Origin: Betaproteobacteria bacterium | GTDB taxonomy: Bacteria > Pseudomonadota > Gammaproteobacteria > Burkholderiales > Burkholderiaceae_A | NCBI GenBank assembly: GCA_028139135.1 | Contig: JAOINB010000002.1 | Span: 82,412-146,411 of the forward strand | Length of the DNA: 64,000 nucleotides | Reading direction: 5' to 3' | Shown: piece by piece, positions 18,851-29,502 of the stretch | Numbering within the stretch: position 1 is the first letter of the stretch | Layout of the letters: the number at the start of each line of letters is the position of its first letter | The notes under the pieces: generated by a model | Databases searched by the model: none | What the model was told of the DNA's origin: nothing | What the model saw: the letters and a program-made list of their open reading frames with translations, nothing else | Program-made: the position numbers and the translations under genes

Positions 18851-21439
18851 TTAATACAAGTTTCTCTTTTTAAAGTAGGCAAAGTATGCAAACGTCGAGA
18901 TAAGTATGCTAGTGAAAGCTAAAAGCACAATTAGCAAAATATCTTTTAGAGGAAATTCAAAATCAAGAGTCCAGAAAAAAGTCTGTGGGTTGACTTTAGC
19001 AATTAGGATAATACTGATCAAAATGCCTACAAACACCGAGGATATTATTGAGATAAGACCTACAAAAGCTTGCTCTGAAAGTATCTGTTTTAGAATCAAA
19101 TTATTTTGATGTCCTATCTTTTTCATTAGTTTAAGCTCCTGCTCCCTAGATTCGATCTGACTACTACACGAACATGCCACAGAAAAAATACAAACAAAAA
19201 GTGAAACTAAAAACAATACATACGTGATAGAAAATGTTTTATCAAAAATAAGTAAGGACAGCTTCTTGATATTAGTGTTATCAGATATTTTGAATGAGAT
19301 ACGGTCTCCTATTTTGGCTTCGAAACCATCCTTGAACTCCTGAATCCTTTTCCCTTCTTGTAAATCGATTGCATAGTGGGAAATCTCTCCATATTCTGAG
19401 AGTGCAGGATATTCAGCAGTGGATACTGTTAAACTACCATGTTGACGACCATAATCTCTGTATCTCCCTAAAACAAAAGCTTTGAAAGATCCTTCTTTAA
19501 AATTTAAGTCAAAAGTATCATACAAGTTTAAATTGTACCTCGCCAAAAACCCTTCAGATGCGTATAAATATAACTGGCCTTGATTGTTATTGTTTCTAAT
19601 GTACATATCTATTGATCTTGGATCTGTGCTAACCATTGGCAAAGTCGAAAAAGTGTCTTTATAAAAAAATTGTTTCAAGATTACCGGCACCGAAGAAAAG
19701 CTATTTTTGAAAGAAACGCGCGACACTCGAACAAGTTCAAAATTATCTACCGCCTCATTTGATTCTAAAGCCGTATAAATATAAGAGATGTCATCTTTCG
19801 AAAGATTTTTCCCTACACTGATATAACAATCAGATTCCAAAACCTTATCCAACCACATAATTAATGAATCGCGAAAACTGTGGACCATGATAACCATGGC
19901 TATTGTTAGCGAAAGGCTCGCAATAATGGTCCTAACAACGTTAGAGTCTAGTCTACTGTCGCTTGATAACCTATAAAAAGCCAACATTAGCCAACCCTTT
20001 GTTGAAATAAAAGAAGGACAAAAATTTACAACTTTTTTTGCAACAACGGGAATGAAAGAAGGAAGGAAAACTATCGGAGTTAATAATAAAAAAAAGATTC
20101 CCAGATAAGGGCCGACTGCTATTCCTTGGATCGGCTCCATGCTGGTAAATATGCCTACAAGGAAAAGAAGAATGATGAATCCAGATTTCCCTCCAAAAAT
20201 GGTATAAACTTTTTTACTTTTAAAAAGTTTTATTTTTGTCTGAAATAAATTTAATTTAAAAAAAATAATGATTGTTGCTAAAATCCCAGAAATTACCCCG
20301 AGTGTCCAGTAGGAGAACAAGTTTACGTATGTTAAATTTACATCAGTAAAGCCTTGGAAAATTAAGCCCTCACCCTGAATATCTCCTAACTCTTTACCGA
20401 AAATTATTGCTATTAATATTCCACTTAAAACACCTATTACGCTGGCTACAGAAGTGAACAGAATATTTTGAGACAGAACAAGTTGAAAAAGCTGGATATC
20501 TCTACCTCCGATCTGGTTCATTAATTCAAGGTTTTTTCTTTGCTGCTGTAATGACAAGTCCACAATCGCGTAAAGCAGGAAAAACGTCACAAATAATGTT
20601 GCGATTCCTAGAACAAATAAATTTCCTCGATAAGCAGAAGATAATTGAGAAATTTCTTTCTCTCTGGATTGCGAGTCTAGAATTCGAATTTGCTTATCAA
20701 GCTGATTTGCTTGTAAGAATTTTAGCAAGGCGATTTTGGTTTTTTTTAAATTTGAATCTGCCTCTAATCTTATATCTATCCGGCTCAACGTTTTTGACTT
20801 TTTGAGAATAGTCTGTAAATTCCCTATGTCCATTATCACTACGTTACTAAGATGCTTACTTTGGCTGACAGCTATAGGAATCAAACTTTTTACGCCAAAT
20901 CGCGTATTCAGATGCAGTTTTTTATCCGATAAACTTAAATCGTCAAAAATATCTGAAGAAATGATTGCGGAATTTTCTGACAATAAATTGATAAATGACT
21001 CATTATCTTCTGTGGCAACACCTTGGTCACTTAAATGCCGAATTCCCTGGAAGAAAACCGGGGTTGTGCCAGCTGCTCTGAAAATATCTACTCCCAGAAC
21101 TTGAAACTTTTTATCCAGACTACCTGACCAATTTTGATAGCTTAAAACGGGACTCGCTGCTGCGATCCCCAACTCATTTTTGACGGATGCTAATTTGTTG
21201 AATAATTCCTCTTCGAATTCACCATTTAGAGAAACTAAATTTATATCAGCAAAGCCATTCAATAAATTTGCACTTCGTGCCATTTGGTTTATTGCAGACT
21301 TGTTGATTACTTCGACAGCAGTAATAAGTGAAACGCTCGCTGCTAGAGCTAAAATAGTAAGTGTCCATTTCAGTTTGTGTTTACGAAACACACCAGCAGA
21401 AAAATGATACAAGAGAAACAGGAAACTTTGAATAGACAA
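18851..21439 (-). CDS. ABC transporter permease, FtsX/MacB-like (862 aa)
   Basis: Two FtsX-type TM modules with extracytoplasmic domains; follows ATPase gene. Confidence 0.88.
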   Translation of the reverse strand: MSIQSFLFLLYHFSAGVFRKHKLKWTLTILALAASVSLITAVEVINKSAINQMARSANLLNGFADINLVSLNGEFEEELFNKLASVKNELGIAAASPVLSYQNWSGSLDKKFQVLGVDIFRAAGTTPVFFQGIRHLSDQGVATEDNESFINLLSENSAIISSDIFDDLSLSDKKLHLNTRFGVKSLIPIAVSQSKHLSNVVIMDIGNLQTILKKSKTLSRIDIRLEADSNLKKTKIALLKFLQANQLDKQIRILDSQSREKEISQLSSAYRGNLFVLGIATLFVTFFLLYAIVDLSLQQQRKNLELMNQIGGRDIQLFQLVLSQNILFTSVASVIGVLSGILIAIIFGKELGDIQGEGLIFQGFTDVNLTYVNLFSYWTLGVISGILATIIIFFKLNLFQTKIKLFKSKKVYTIFGGKSGFIILLFLVGIFTSMEPIQGIAVGPYLGIFFLLLTPIVFLPSFIPVVAKKVVNFCPSFISTKGWLMLAFYRLSSDSRLDSNVVRTIIASLSLTIAMVIMVHSFRDSLIMWLDKVLESDCYISVGKNLSKDDISYIYTALESNEAVDNFELVRVSRVSFKNSFSSVPVILKQFFYKDTFSTLPMVSTDPRSIDMYIRNNNNQGQLYLYASEGFLARYNLNLYDTFDLNFKEGSFKAFVLGRYRDYGRQHGSLTVSTAEYPALSEYGEISHYAIDLQEGKRIQEFKDGFEAKIGDRISFKISDNTNIKKLSLLIFDKTFSITYVLFLVSLFVCIFSVACSCSSQIESREQELKLMKKIGHQNNLILKQILSEQAFVGLISIISSVFVGILISIILIAKVNPQTFFWTLDFEFPLKDILLIVLLAFTSILISTFAYFAYFKKRNLY

Positions 21440-21448
21440 TAAACTACC

Positions 21449-22147
21449 CTACGAAAGTAAATTACTTTCCTCTTCAATACCTTTGGAATGAAGAGTAAGT
21501 ACTCTCTGCATTCTTTTAGCAACATTTTTTGAGTGAGTTGCGAGAACCAGTGTAGTACCTCTAGCCTTAGCCGTGTTTATCAATAATCGAATAACAACAT
21601 CACTGTTTTTCGCGTCTAAACTTCCAGTTGGTTCATCTGCTAAAATTATATCCGGCGATTTAAAAAATGCTCTTGCAATACAAATCCTCTGCTTTTCTCC
21701 CCCAGACAAAGCATCTGGATACCTATTGAAAAGGTGAGACACATTCAACGAAGCCATTAATTCTTTTGCCCTTTCCTCGATTTTTCCCAGACCTAAACTG
21801 TCACCCATCAAACCAGGTAACATAATATTTTGGCAACCAGTTAAATGATCAATAAGATAGTAATCTTGAAAAACGAAACCTATTCTGTCTTTCCTCACAT
21901 TTTCAGCATCCAATTCAGGCTCATCAACATGATCACTAAAAAAACCAATGTTACCGCTATTTATTGGAATAAAGCCCGCAATGGCATTTAATAAGGAAGT
22001 TTTTCCGATTCCTGACTCTCCCGTGAGAGCGATGGTTTCGCCGGGTTTGATTTTTAAAAACAAGTTACTGTAAAGTGGCTCCTGGTCGCCATAACTACAT
22101 TCTAAGGACTCTATTTTTATACCTGTAGCCAAAAGATGTGCTAACAA
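21449..22147 (-). CDS. ABC transporter ATP-binding protein (LolD/AttE-like)
   Basis: Walker A GESGIGKTSLL, signature LSGGEKQRICIARAF, Walker B DIILADEPTGSLD. Confidence 0.95.
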   Translation of the reverse strand: MLAHLLATGIKIESLECSYGDQEPLYSNLFLKIKPGETIALTGESGIGKTSLLNAIAGFIPINSGNIGFFSDHVDEPELDAENVRKDRIGFVFQDYYLIDHLTGCQNIMLPGLMGDSLGLGKIEERAKELMASLNVSHLFNRYPDALSGGEKQRICIARAFFKSPDIILADEPTGSLDAKNSDVVIRLLINTAKARGTTLVLATHSKNVAKRMQRVLTLHSKGIEEESNLLS

Positions 22148-23172
22148 GCCATATTACATTTCCCCTCAGCAACTCCCTGAGGGTCAACAAATTCAAGCGC
22201 TTCTCTCACTTTTTTTAAATTTGCACCATCACCTACCAATGCTAAAACATTTGCCATCGTAAATAATGCATTCGCGTCGAGAGGATTATAACTAAGTGCC
22301 TTTTCAAGAGCTCTCTTTGCCTCCTGATTTCTTCCTAATCCGTGAAGAACTTTTCCATACGAAAGCCACGAGTCAAAATTTTTTGGCTCTTCTTTAATCC
22401 ATTTTGATGTCAGTCTGAGGGCAGCCTGAACATTGCCATCTTCCATATATTGTGAAAATTGCAAAAATACAGGTTGCTCGGCTAAATCTTTTTCCCACAA
22501 AGTCAACCCACTTATCACATCAACTTTTTCTGCACTTCGTTTTCGCAGATTATGGAGCCAGTCACTTGGAAGCGCATAGTAGCTTCCCGAATGCCCGGCT
22601 GAAAAAAAGGTAGTGATTCCTATTAATCTGCCCCTACTATCAAACAATCCACCGCCACTCCCACCAGAGGAGAAGCCCGCAGTAGTCTTTATGACTAGAC
22701 TGTCTTCGTAAGGGTGAAGCCCACTAACACGCCCTTCAGTAAAAAACGCGTCTGCCCCTCCTGGATACCCATAAAAATAGGCATAATTACCGACCCGTAA
22801 CTCAGAAGGATCTCGTAATTCAACTGCGGGCAATATAAGCCCTGGCGCCTTTAAAAGACACAAATCTTTAAAAATATCCACTTTCTGACTGTCAACAGGA
22901 TACCGTAAAGCGCCTTTCATAACAGTTATTCTCTGGCTTCGGCGGACAACATGACAATTTGTTAAAACTTCCTCCTTACCCACTACAACGCCAGAACCTG
23001 CGTAAAGCTTACCTCCTGCGGGAGCTAATATCTTCACAACACTTACCGACAGCTTCGCATAAAACTCAGAAGACAATTTCGGTTCCTCCAGAACATCTCC
23101 GAATGCTGCGAGCGGCAAACTTAAAAGAATTTGAACCAAATTTTTACAGTACTTAGAAATGCAGTTTACCAT
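22141..23172 (-). CDS. Trypsin-like serine protease with TPR repeats
   Basis: Catalytic motifs TNCHVV, FKDLCLL, GGSGGGLFD; C-terminal TPR-like repeats. Confidence 0.85.
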   Translation of the reverse strand: MVNCISKYCKNLVQILLSLPLAAFGDVLEEPKLSSEFYAKLSVSVVKILAPAGGKLYAGSGVVVGKEEVLTNCHVVRRSQRITVMKGALRYPVDSQKVDIFKDLCLLKAPGLILPAVELRDPSELRVGNYAYFYGYPGGADAFFTEGRVSGLHPYEDSLVIKTTAGFSSGGSGGGLFDSRGRLIGITTFFSAGHSGSYYALPSDWLHNLRKRSAEKVDVISGLTLWEKDLAEQPVFLQFSQYMEDGNVQAALRLTSKWIKEEPKNFDSWLSYGKVLHGLGRNQEAKRALEKALSYNPLDANALFTMANVLALVGDGANLKKVREALEFVDPQGVAEGKCNMAC

Positions 23173-23173
23173 T

Positions 23174-23527
23174 TTATTTTTCCCATTCGCTTTCCAATAC
23201 TCTCCACTCTTGCTTACCTTTTGAGACTAGCGAGCAGCCTAACGCTTCGGGTTCAGCGCCTGGCATAAGAACTGACCTTCCCCGATCCGCAGTCCGATTG
23301 TTCATGTACCACCTTTCCAACAGAACCTTAATTTTCCCAGTAGAGTGGGTGTTAGAAATATAAATCATTACTCCGCCTCTAATTACACATTTTGCGTCAA
23401 AATCTGTGGAAAACTTCAAAAAAGAAGCTGGATCTTCTTCAGCCAACAACTCCGTGCACGAAAGTGATAGCGATAAACCTACCGATAGCCACTTCAATGT
23501 ATATGAGTGTTGAGATATCATATTCAT
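23174..23527 (-). CDS. Secreted protein of unknown function
   Basis: Signal peptide MNMISQHSYTLKWLSVGLSLSLSCTELLAEE; abuts protease gene. Confidence 0.6.
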   Translation of the reverse strand: MNMISQHSYTLKWLSVGLSLSLSCTELLAEEDPASFLKFSTDFDAKCVIRGGVMIYISNTHSTGKIKVLLERWYMNNRTADRGRSVLMPGAEPEALGCSLVSKGKQEWRVLESEWEK

Positions 23528-23593
23528 TTGAGGATAGATTGGGGCGCAAGTTCCTTTGCTTATAAATAATATGGTCCACAGGTCAAACATCAA

Positions 23594-23974
23594 ATGAAAC
23601 CCATAAGATCACCTTTGGCTTTTCTTTTTTTTACGTGTCTGTTGTTGACAAACAGCAGCAATATTGCAGATGATACCGTTGAGAATAGTTTTAACGTAGC
23701 TGGCCAAATGGGGTTCATGAAATTCGTAATTATTCCTGCAGAAAAACAAAGTGATGTTGAATTCCACCGGAAAATAGTAAGAAAGATATGTATTCAAGGT
23801 GAAACGTGCTTTTTAAATTTCTTCACAAATTCAAAAAATGCCCCAGAAAATTTACCTTTAGACGATCGGATTTTGGCTGAACCGACCCTTATGTATAAGT
23901 ACTCCCCTAAACACAGAAATGAAATTGAAGACTGGAGTTGCCGGCTTAAGCTACCCATCAAATCATGCTTTTGA
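23594..23974 (+). CDS. Secreted Cys-containing protein of unknown function
   Basis: Signal peptide; ICIQGETCFLNFFTNS; 126 aa ORF in otherwise unoccupied interval. Confidence 0.6.
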   Translation: MKPIRSPLAFLFFTCLLLTNSSNIADDTVENSFNVAGQMGFMKFVIIPAEKQSDVEFHRKIVRKICIQGETCFLNFFTNSKNAPENLPLDDRILAEPTLMYKYSPKHRNEIEDWSCRLKLPIKSCF

Positions 23975-23984
23975 CCAAATTAAA

Positions 23985-24803
23985 TTAATTTTGAACGGCT
24001 AACGCTTTTTCAAATATCATATTCTCTGAATCTAACACCTCAGCTCTCAGACTATCTTTGCCTGTTGGTGTGAAGAAAAAGCGAATATTAGGATTCTCAC
24101 TAATCGCAAAATCAAGTTTTGCAGTCAACAACGTTTCTTCACTATGAAAAACTTTTATTTCTTTTACAAATCTAGGAGGAACATAAAGCCGTGTCACCTG
24201 ATCCATCTGCATTCCAGAAAAATTTGGGTGTGACACCATAACTTGAGCTCTAGCTGGTTTCCCGACCTCTATTCCAGACTCAGTTCTTATTTTCATCCTA
24301 CCAAGTCTCGCCAAAGCCGCTTCCTGGTCTTTGCCGGCAGGAGCAGAGCAACCCCCTGATGCTCTGACATATCTGTGAGCCATATGTAAGTCCCCGTTGT
24401 TTAATTCAGCAACAGCTCTCACAAAGGTATACTCCTCAAGCCGGACACGCGTTTCTATATCAGCCCTGCCTGCCTTTTGGCTTAATGTAAATATGCCTGC
24501 AATGGGAGTTGGATTTCTATCTATTAAAAGATAGATCTTTTTTATATAGTTTTCCGGACTCTGCGAAATTTTACTTTTTATTGATATTGGAACTACAGCA
24601 GCATCCTCTGCTCGGAAAGGTGCTTCTATAGCGATAATATTACTCGAAGCTACTATTTTTTTGTCGCCGAACAGGCTTGACTTCAAATTCTTCCATTCAG
24701 CAGTAGCGGGGTTCGGGGCCTCTTTCCCTACCGCTTGGAATGAAAAGCCAATAAATAAACAAAGCAATAAAACCTTAGATATCCTTGTTAGAGACATATC
24801 CAT
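23985..24803 (-). CDS. SoxYZ-like fused carrier protein (quinoprotein dehydrogenase-associated type)
   Basis: SoxY-like N-terminal domain with ASGGCSAP Cys motif plus SoxZ-like C-terminal domain; adjacent to metallohydrolase. Confidence 0.82.
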   Translation of the reverse strand: MDMSLTRISKVLLLCLFIGFSFQAVGKEAPNPATAEWKNLKSSLFGDKKIVASSNIIAIEAPFRAEDAAVVPISIKSKISQSPENYIKKIYLLIDRNPTPIAGIFTLSQKAGRADIETRVRLEEYTFVRAVAELNNGDLHMAHRYVRASGGCSAPAGKDQEAALARLGRMKIRTESGIEVGKPARAQVMVSHPNFSGMQMDQVTRLYVPPRFVKEIKVFHSEETLLTAKLDFAISENPNIRFFFTPTGKDSLRAEVLDSENMIFEKALAVQN

Positions 24804-24806
24804 AAC

Positions 24807-26744
24807 TCAGTCCTCCCACTCTAATTCTGCGTATGCTGCTGATATATTCCTTTTTGAGTAATTAGCACTAGCTTCCCAAACGCCATCTGGCTCGGAATCA
24901 ATACTTTTCATAGCCTCTTGTAAACTAATGTTATCACGAAGAGCCTCTCGCACAGATCTTTTTAAATTCACCAAATAATTTAGCTGGTTTTTCAGACCTC
25001 TTTCATCATCTTGAAGAGGCCCATGACCAGGAATTATCCTCTTCACATAACGTTCATTTGGTAATTTTTCAAAGAAGTTTATTAATTGTCGAGTAACTCT
25101 AATCCAACCATTAAGGCTGCCGTCTATAACTGGAATATGTTTTACAAACAATAGATCACCAGAAATTAGCGTTCGAGACGTATGATCAAATACAGTTAAG
25201 TCATGATTGGTATGAGCCGTTTCCCATGCGGTAAGCGTTAGCTTCCTGTTACCTAAGTCCAATTGCAAGAATTTTTCAACCTCTTTTGTTGCTGTATAGG
25301 GTTCTAACACATTTTTTTCACCGAGTAGCTCTAGCAATCTTTTATTGTAGGTATTGAACCTATTTAAATAAGCAGTTGTAAAATTCTTATGAGCAATAAA
25401 TTCTGGAGGGGGATTCAACTGTGCAAATGCTTTATTGCCACCGGTATGATCAGGGTGAACGTGGGTGTTTATTACAAAACATACAGGTTTACTACTTATT
25501 TTTTTTATTGCAGAAATAAGAGATTTTCCAGCATGTAAACTTCCTCCTGTATCAATCACTGCAATGCAGTCCGCCCCTTCGATAAATGAAAAATTTGAAA
25601 TTAGCCCTCTATTTTTGCTGGAAAACTCTGCAATATTTCCCTGGAAGGTGTAAATTCCAGGAGATACCGAATCTAACACAAGGGGGACTATGTCATTTAA
25701 TTTTCCATCAAATTTCTGTTTATTTTCCTTCTCTAAAAAATCTTTACTCAACGGAGGGCATTTCACATTTTGGTTAAATGCCTCAAGCTCTATTTCTCTC
25801 GATACTTTTTGATAATTAAGATTATGTCTCCTGTCAAATCCAGGAGTATTTATAAAATCTGCAAGTCCCTCAGGTAAACTATTGCTATCTCTAAAAATAC
25901 CTAGCAAATAGTCTTTTTTAGCAATCTCATAAATCAAATTTAGATACTTTATGTTTAATTCTAAAGCTTTGCTTTTAAAGTCTTGAGAAGAGGCAACTGT
26001 ACCACTCCCAATAATGTATGTCGGTTCTAATGCTCGGAGAAATTCAAGTCCACGAACCCATGGTCTTGTATGACCTTTGGCTAAACTAGGAATAGAATTA
26101 TTAAAAACAATCTCGCTCGCATAAAGAATTTTTAAATTTTCGTTCCAAAGTAAGGTGTCTCCTGTTTCTTTAACGCAAGAAAATGAAATTGCTTTCCAAT
26201 CCAGCATTTCTGGATGTAGAGGAGAGTTTTTCTTGACAATATAATTTGGAACTACAATTTCGCTACCGGCCAATTCCCTAGGGTTTACTTCTCGTATCAT
26301 GTCATCTCTACACTCCTTGCATTTTCTTTCCATATATGCAGCAGTTTTCCTAGAACTTATAAAAGTTGGACTGCTTTCTAAAAACGTGTAGTTGCCCATC
26401 ACTTTTTCCGGCTTAGCGGAAGAGTTAAACACCCATTTTACGGGAGGTAACTCTATATTAAATTTCGATGCAATAGTTTTGAAAATCTTATCAATGTATC
26501 CGCGGTGAGGACCTGGATCTACGACAAAAGTACCATTTTTTTTTACAACTAAAAGAGAGTTCACCCCTGCTTCGGTACCAACATTTTTAAGGTACCCAGT
26601 ATTCTCAAAAGCCAGATAAACTTTCTGAGCAGGACTATCATGGATCAGTGAGATTTCAAACTCATAGTCCTTCGTTTCAAACGAAAGAACTTTACCAGAA
26701 AGAAAAATAAAGAGTGTGAAACCACTTACCCAAAACTTTACCAT
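24807..26744 (-). CDS. Metallo-beta-lactamase-fold protein, apparently two MBL domains in tandem
   Basis: C-terminal half has VINTHVHPDHTGG and IIPGHGP; N-terminal half has degenerate MBL-like blocks (LLVVKKNGTFVVDPGPHRGY, AISFSCVKETGDTLLWNENLKILYASE); signal peptide. Confidence 0.8.
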   Translation of the reverse strand: MVKFWVSGFTLFIFLSGKVLSFETKDYEFEISLIHDSPAQKVYLAFENTGYLKNVGTEAGVNSLLVVKKNGTFVVDPGPHRGYIDKIFKTIASKFNIELPPVKWVFNSSAKPEKVMGNYTFLESSPTFISSRKTAAYMERKCKECRDDMIREVNPRELAGSEIVVPNYIVKKNSPLHPEMLDWKAISFSCVKETGDTLLWNENLKILYASEIVFNNSIPSLAKGHTRPWVRGLEFLRALEPTYIIGSGTVASSQDFKSKALELNIKYLNLIYEIAKKDYLLGIFRDSNSLPEGLADFINTPGFDRRHNLNYQKVSREIELEAFNQNVKCPPLSKDFLEKENKQKFDGKLNDIVPLVLDSVSPGIYTFQGNIAEFSSKNRGLISNFSFIEGADCIAVIDTGGSLHAGKSLISAIKKISSKPVCFVINTHVHPDHTGGNKAFAQLNPPPEFIAHKNFTTAYLNRFNTYNKRLLELLGEKNVLEPYTATKEVEKFLQLDLGNRKLTLTAWETAHTNHDLTVFDHTSRTLISGDLLFVKHIPVIDGSLNGWIRVTRQLINFFEKLPNERYVKRIIPGHGPLQDDERGLKNQLNYLVNLKRSVREALRDNISLQEAMKSIDSEPDGVWEASANYSKRNISAAYAELEWED

Positions 26745-26758
26745 CGACTCTCCCATCC

Positions 26759-26835
26759 TGGTGGGCCCAACAGGACTCGAACCTGTGACCAATCGATTAT
26801 GAGTCGACTGCTCTAACCAACTGAGCTATGGGCCC
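26759..26835 (-). tRNA. tRNA-Ile (CAT anticodon, lysidine type), CCA encoded
   Basis: GGGCCCATAGCTCAGTTGGTTAGAGCAGTCGACTCATAATCGATTGGTCACAGGTTCGAGTCCTGTTGGGCCCACCA folds as cloverleaf; closer to Ile2 than elongator Met. Confidence 0.9.
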
Positions 26836-26872
26836 TAAATATTATTCAAGCTTAATCCAGTTAATCAAAAAA

Positions 26873-29383
26873 TCAAAGGCTATCAAGGAAACTTTTCAGC
26901 TTGTCACTACGGCTTGGATGCCTCAGTTTCCGGAGAGCTTTAGCCTCAATCTGTCTAATTCTTTCCCTGGTAACATCAAATTGTTTACCAACCTCCTCAA
27001 GAGTGTGGTCAGTAGACATTTCAACCCCAAATCTCATTCGTAAAACTTTCGCCTCACGGGGGGTGAGAGAGTCGAGCACTTCCTTGACAACATCTTTCAT
27101 AGAATCTTGTAGTGCAATTTCCATCGGTAACAGTGTATTAAGATCTTCTATAAAGTCCCCTAAATGAGAGTCCTCATCATCACCAATCGGAGTTTCCATG
27201 GATATAGGCTCCTTGGCAATCTTCATTATCTTTCGGACTTTTTCTTCAACCATTTCCATTTTTTCAGCGAGCACGTGAGGATCTGGTTCCTTGCCTGTCT
27301 CCTGCAAAATTTGTCTAGAGATCCTATTCATCTTGTTAATTGTCTCAATCATATGAACTGGGATTCGAATTGTTCTAGCCTGATCAGCGATTGATCTGGT
27401 AATCGCCTGCCTAATCCACCATGTCGCATATGTGGAGAATTTATAACCACGCCGGTACTCAAATTTATCAACAGCTTTCATTAATCCAATATTACCCTCT
27501 TGGATGAGGTCTAGGAACTGCAGTCCTCTATTAGTATATTTTTTTGCAATAGAAATAACTAAGCGCAAATTTGCCTCTGTCATCTCTCTTTTTGCCTCCC
27601 TTGCAGCTCGCTCGCCCTTAGTCATCATTTTATTGACTTCTCTAAGATCTCTGAGAGGTAAAACCACTTTTGTCTGTACATCGATCAAGGTTTGCTGCAA
27701 TTCCTTCAAAGCAGCCAAATTTCTGTCATAAGCAGCTTTCTTCTCATCTGGGACCGTATCTCTTTTGCTTTCGAATAAATTCAAATTAGTTTCATTTCCA
27801 GCCCAATCTTTGACTAACCATTCGAGAGGCAAACCCACTCTATCAACAACAAGATGTCTCACTTTACGCTCGACATTCCGGACCTCATCCATTTCGTAGC
27901 GGAGAAAAGCCGCGAGACTTTCAACCGTCTTAGATGTAAATCTTATGGACATCAATTGATTTTTAATTTTTTCCTGGAAATTGAGAAATTTATCTGATTT
28001 GTACCCATCCTCCTCAAGAGATTTTCCCATTGACGAGAAATCGGCCGCTATTAATTCAATTTTCTCCATAAAAACTTTTTGCCTCTCCATTAATCTTGAA
28101 GAGATCTGTCCTTCATCGTCATCCTTCACATTTTCATCTTCCTCAATAGCCCGAATTTCTGATTCCGTATTAGCCAATAACATCTCTTCTGGAGCATCTG
28201 GGTCAATTATTCCGTCCACTATTTCCTCGATTTTCAGCTTACCTTCCTCGATTTCGGAACCAAAGGAGATGATCACATTGATAGTAACCGGACAACGCGC
28301 CAAAGCAATTAAGATTTCTCTAAAACCCGCCTCTATCTTTTTTGCAATTACAATCTCCCCTTCCCGGGTAAGGAGCTCAACAGAACCCATTTCCCGCATA
28401 TACATTCTCACCGGATCTGTTGTCCGACCAAATTCAGAATCTACGACTGTGGATAAAGCAGCTTCAGCCTCTTCTTCGGCATCGTCACCATCTGAGGCAG
28501 AAGACTCTCCCGAAAGCAAAAGTGCCTCAGTATCGGGAGTGTGTTCATAGACTGCAATATTCCACTCATTAAAAGTGATTACAATAGATTCCATCTGGTC
28601 GCTATCCAACTGTATATCGGGAAGATGATCATTTATCTCCCCGTGGGTTAGATAACCCCTTTCTTTGCCTAATAAAATTAGAGTTTTCAGTCTTGCCTTC
28701 CTTGCCTCAATTTCCTCGTCGGTAAGCGGCCCGCTAGGCATAAACTCCATAAGCCTGCGATCCCTTGACCTCCTACCCCTTCGTTTTACTTTGGTTTTTT
28801 CTCTGCGAGCTGGTGAGTTAGATTTTTCTAGTCCTTTGAGAGCAGGATCTTTAGGTTTTCTTCCCCTCCTTTTTTTAGTCGGCAATTGACTTACAGCATC
28901 ACCCTCGAGAGGAGTCTGACTGGTTGCAGTAGTCAGTTTCTTTTCATCTTTAACTAGTTTTTTCTTTTTTTTACTTTTTGAGATAGCCGAAGACCGCTTA
29001 GAACTTTCAATTTTAGCGTTCTTTACAGCGTTTTTTTTAGAAGACTTGGACACTTTAGAAGGGGATTTGGTCTTTTTTTTCTTCGTCGAAGATAAGACAG
29101 TTTTTTTTGCAGAGAGAGGCTTCCCCTTTTTTGATGCTTTTTTTGCGCCAACCACCTTTTTAGTTTTTGTCTTAACCGTTTTTTTCGCTACGGTCTTTTT
29201 AGTCTTTTTTGGTTTGCTTTTTGAACCCCCGGCATTCCGCCCAGAGGTTACCTTTCTCTTTACGGTTCGCGCGCCTGTTGTCGCCTTTTTTTTGGATTTT
29301 GTTTTAACATTTACATTAGAACTTTTGGTGGATTTCTTTGATTTCACCGTTTTTTTTGCCGTTTTTTTTGTTCTCGTCGCCAT
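26873..29383 (-). CDS. rpoD: RNA polymerase primary sigma factor with long lysine-rich N-terminal extension
   Basis: Regions 2-4 ([74 protein letters not shown]); about 215 aa K-rich N-terminus. Confidence 0.98.
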   Translation of the reverse strand: MATRTKKTAKKTVKSKKSTKSSNVNVKTKSKKKATTGARTVKRKVTSGRNAGGSKSKPKKTKKTVAKKTVKTKTKKVVGAKKASKKGKPLSAKKTVLSSTKKKKTKSPSKVSKSSKKNAVKNAKIESSKRSSAISKSKKKKKLVKDEKKLTTATSQTPLEGDAVSQLPTKKRRGRKPKDPALKGLEKSNSPARREKTKVKRRGRRSRDRRLMEFMPSGPLTDEEIEARKARLKTLILLGKERGYLTHGEINDHLPDIQLDSDQMESIVITFNEWNIAVYEHTPDTEALLLSGESSASDGDDAEEEAEAALSTVVDSEFGRTTDPVRMYMREMGSVELLTREGEIVIAKKIEAGFREILIALARCPVTINVIISFGSEIEEGKLKIEEIVDGIIDPDAPEEMLLANTESEIRAIEEDENVKDDDEGQISSRLMERQKVFMEKIELIAADFSSMGKSLEEDGYKSDKFLNFQEKIKNQLMSIRFTSKTVESLAAFLRYEMDEVRNVERKVRHLVVDRVGLPLEWLVKDWAGNETNLNLFESKRDTVPDEKKAAYDRNLAALKELQQTLIDVQTKVVLPLRDLREVNKMMTKGERAAREAKREMTEANLRLVISIAKKYTNRGLQFLDLIQEGNIGLMKAVDKFEYRRGYKFSTYATWWIRQAITRSIADQARTIRIPVHMIETINKMNRISRQILQETGKEPDPHVLAEKMEMVEEKVRKIMKIAKEPISMETPIGDDEDSHLGDFIEDLNTLLPMEIALQDSMKDVVKEVLDSLTPREAKVLRMRFGVEMSTDHTLEEVGKQFDVTRERIRQIEAKALRKLRHPSRSDKLKSFLDSL

Positions 29384-29502
29384 CGTAACTCCATAGTTTC
29401 CATATTTAAATATCTTAAGTACCTTGCAGTACGGAAAAAACTATCAACCAACTTTGTTAAATGTGTGTATTTTTAAACACAAAGCTTACAAGGATACCAG
29501 AC

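Noticed and set aside
26745-26792. N-terminal extension MVTGSSPVGPTRMGES of the MBL ORF
   Set aside because: VTGSSPVGPTR is translation of the tRNA 3' half; real start is the signal-peptide Met at about 26744
27981-29396. Long plus-strand ORFs (189, 74 and 116 aa) opposite rpoD
   Set aside because: Antisense shadow ORFs of the lysine/acidic-rich RpoD coding sequence; low-complexity F/V/L/S translation without family resemblance
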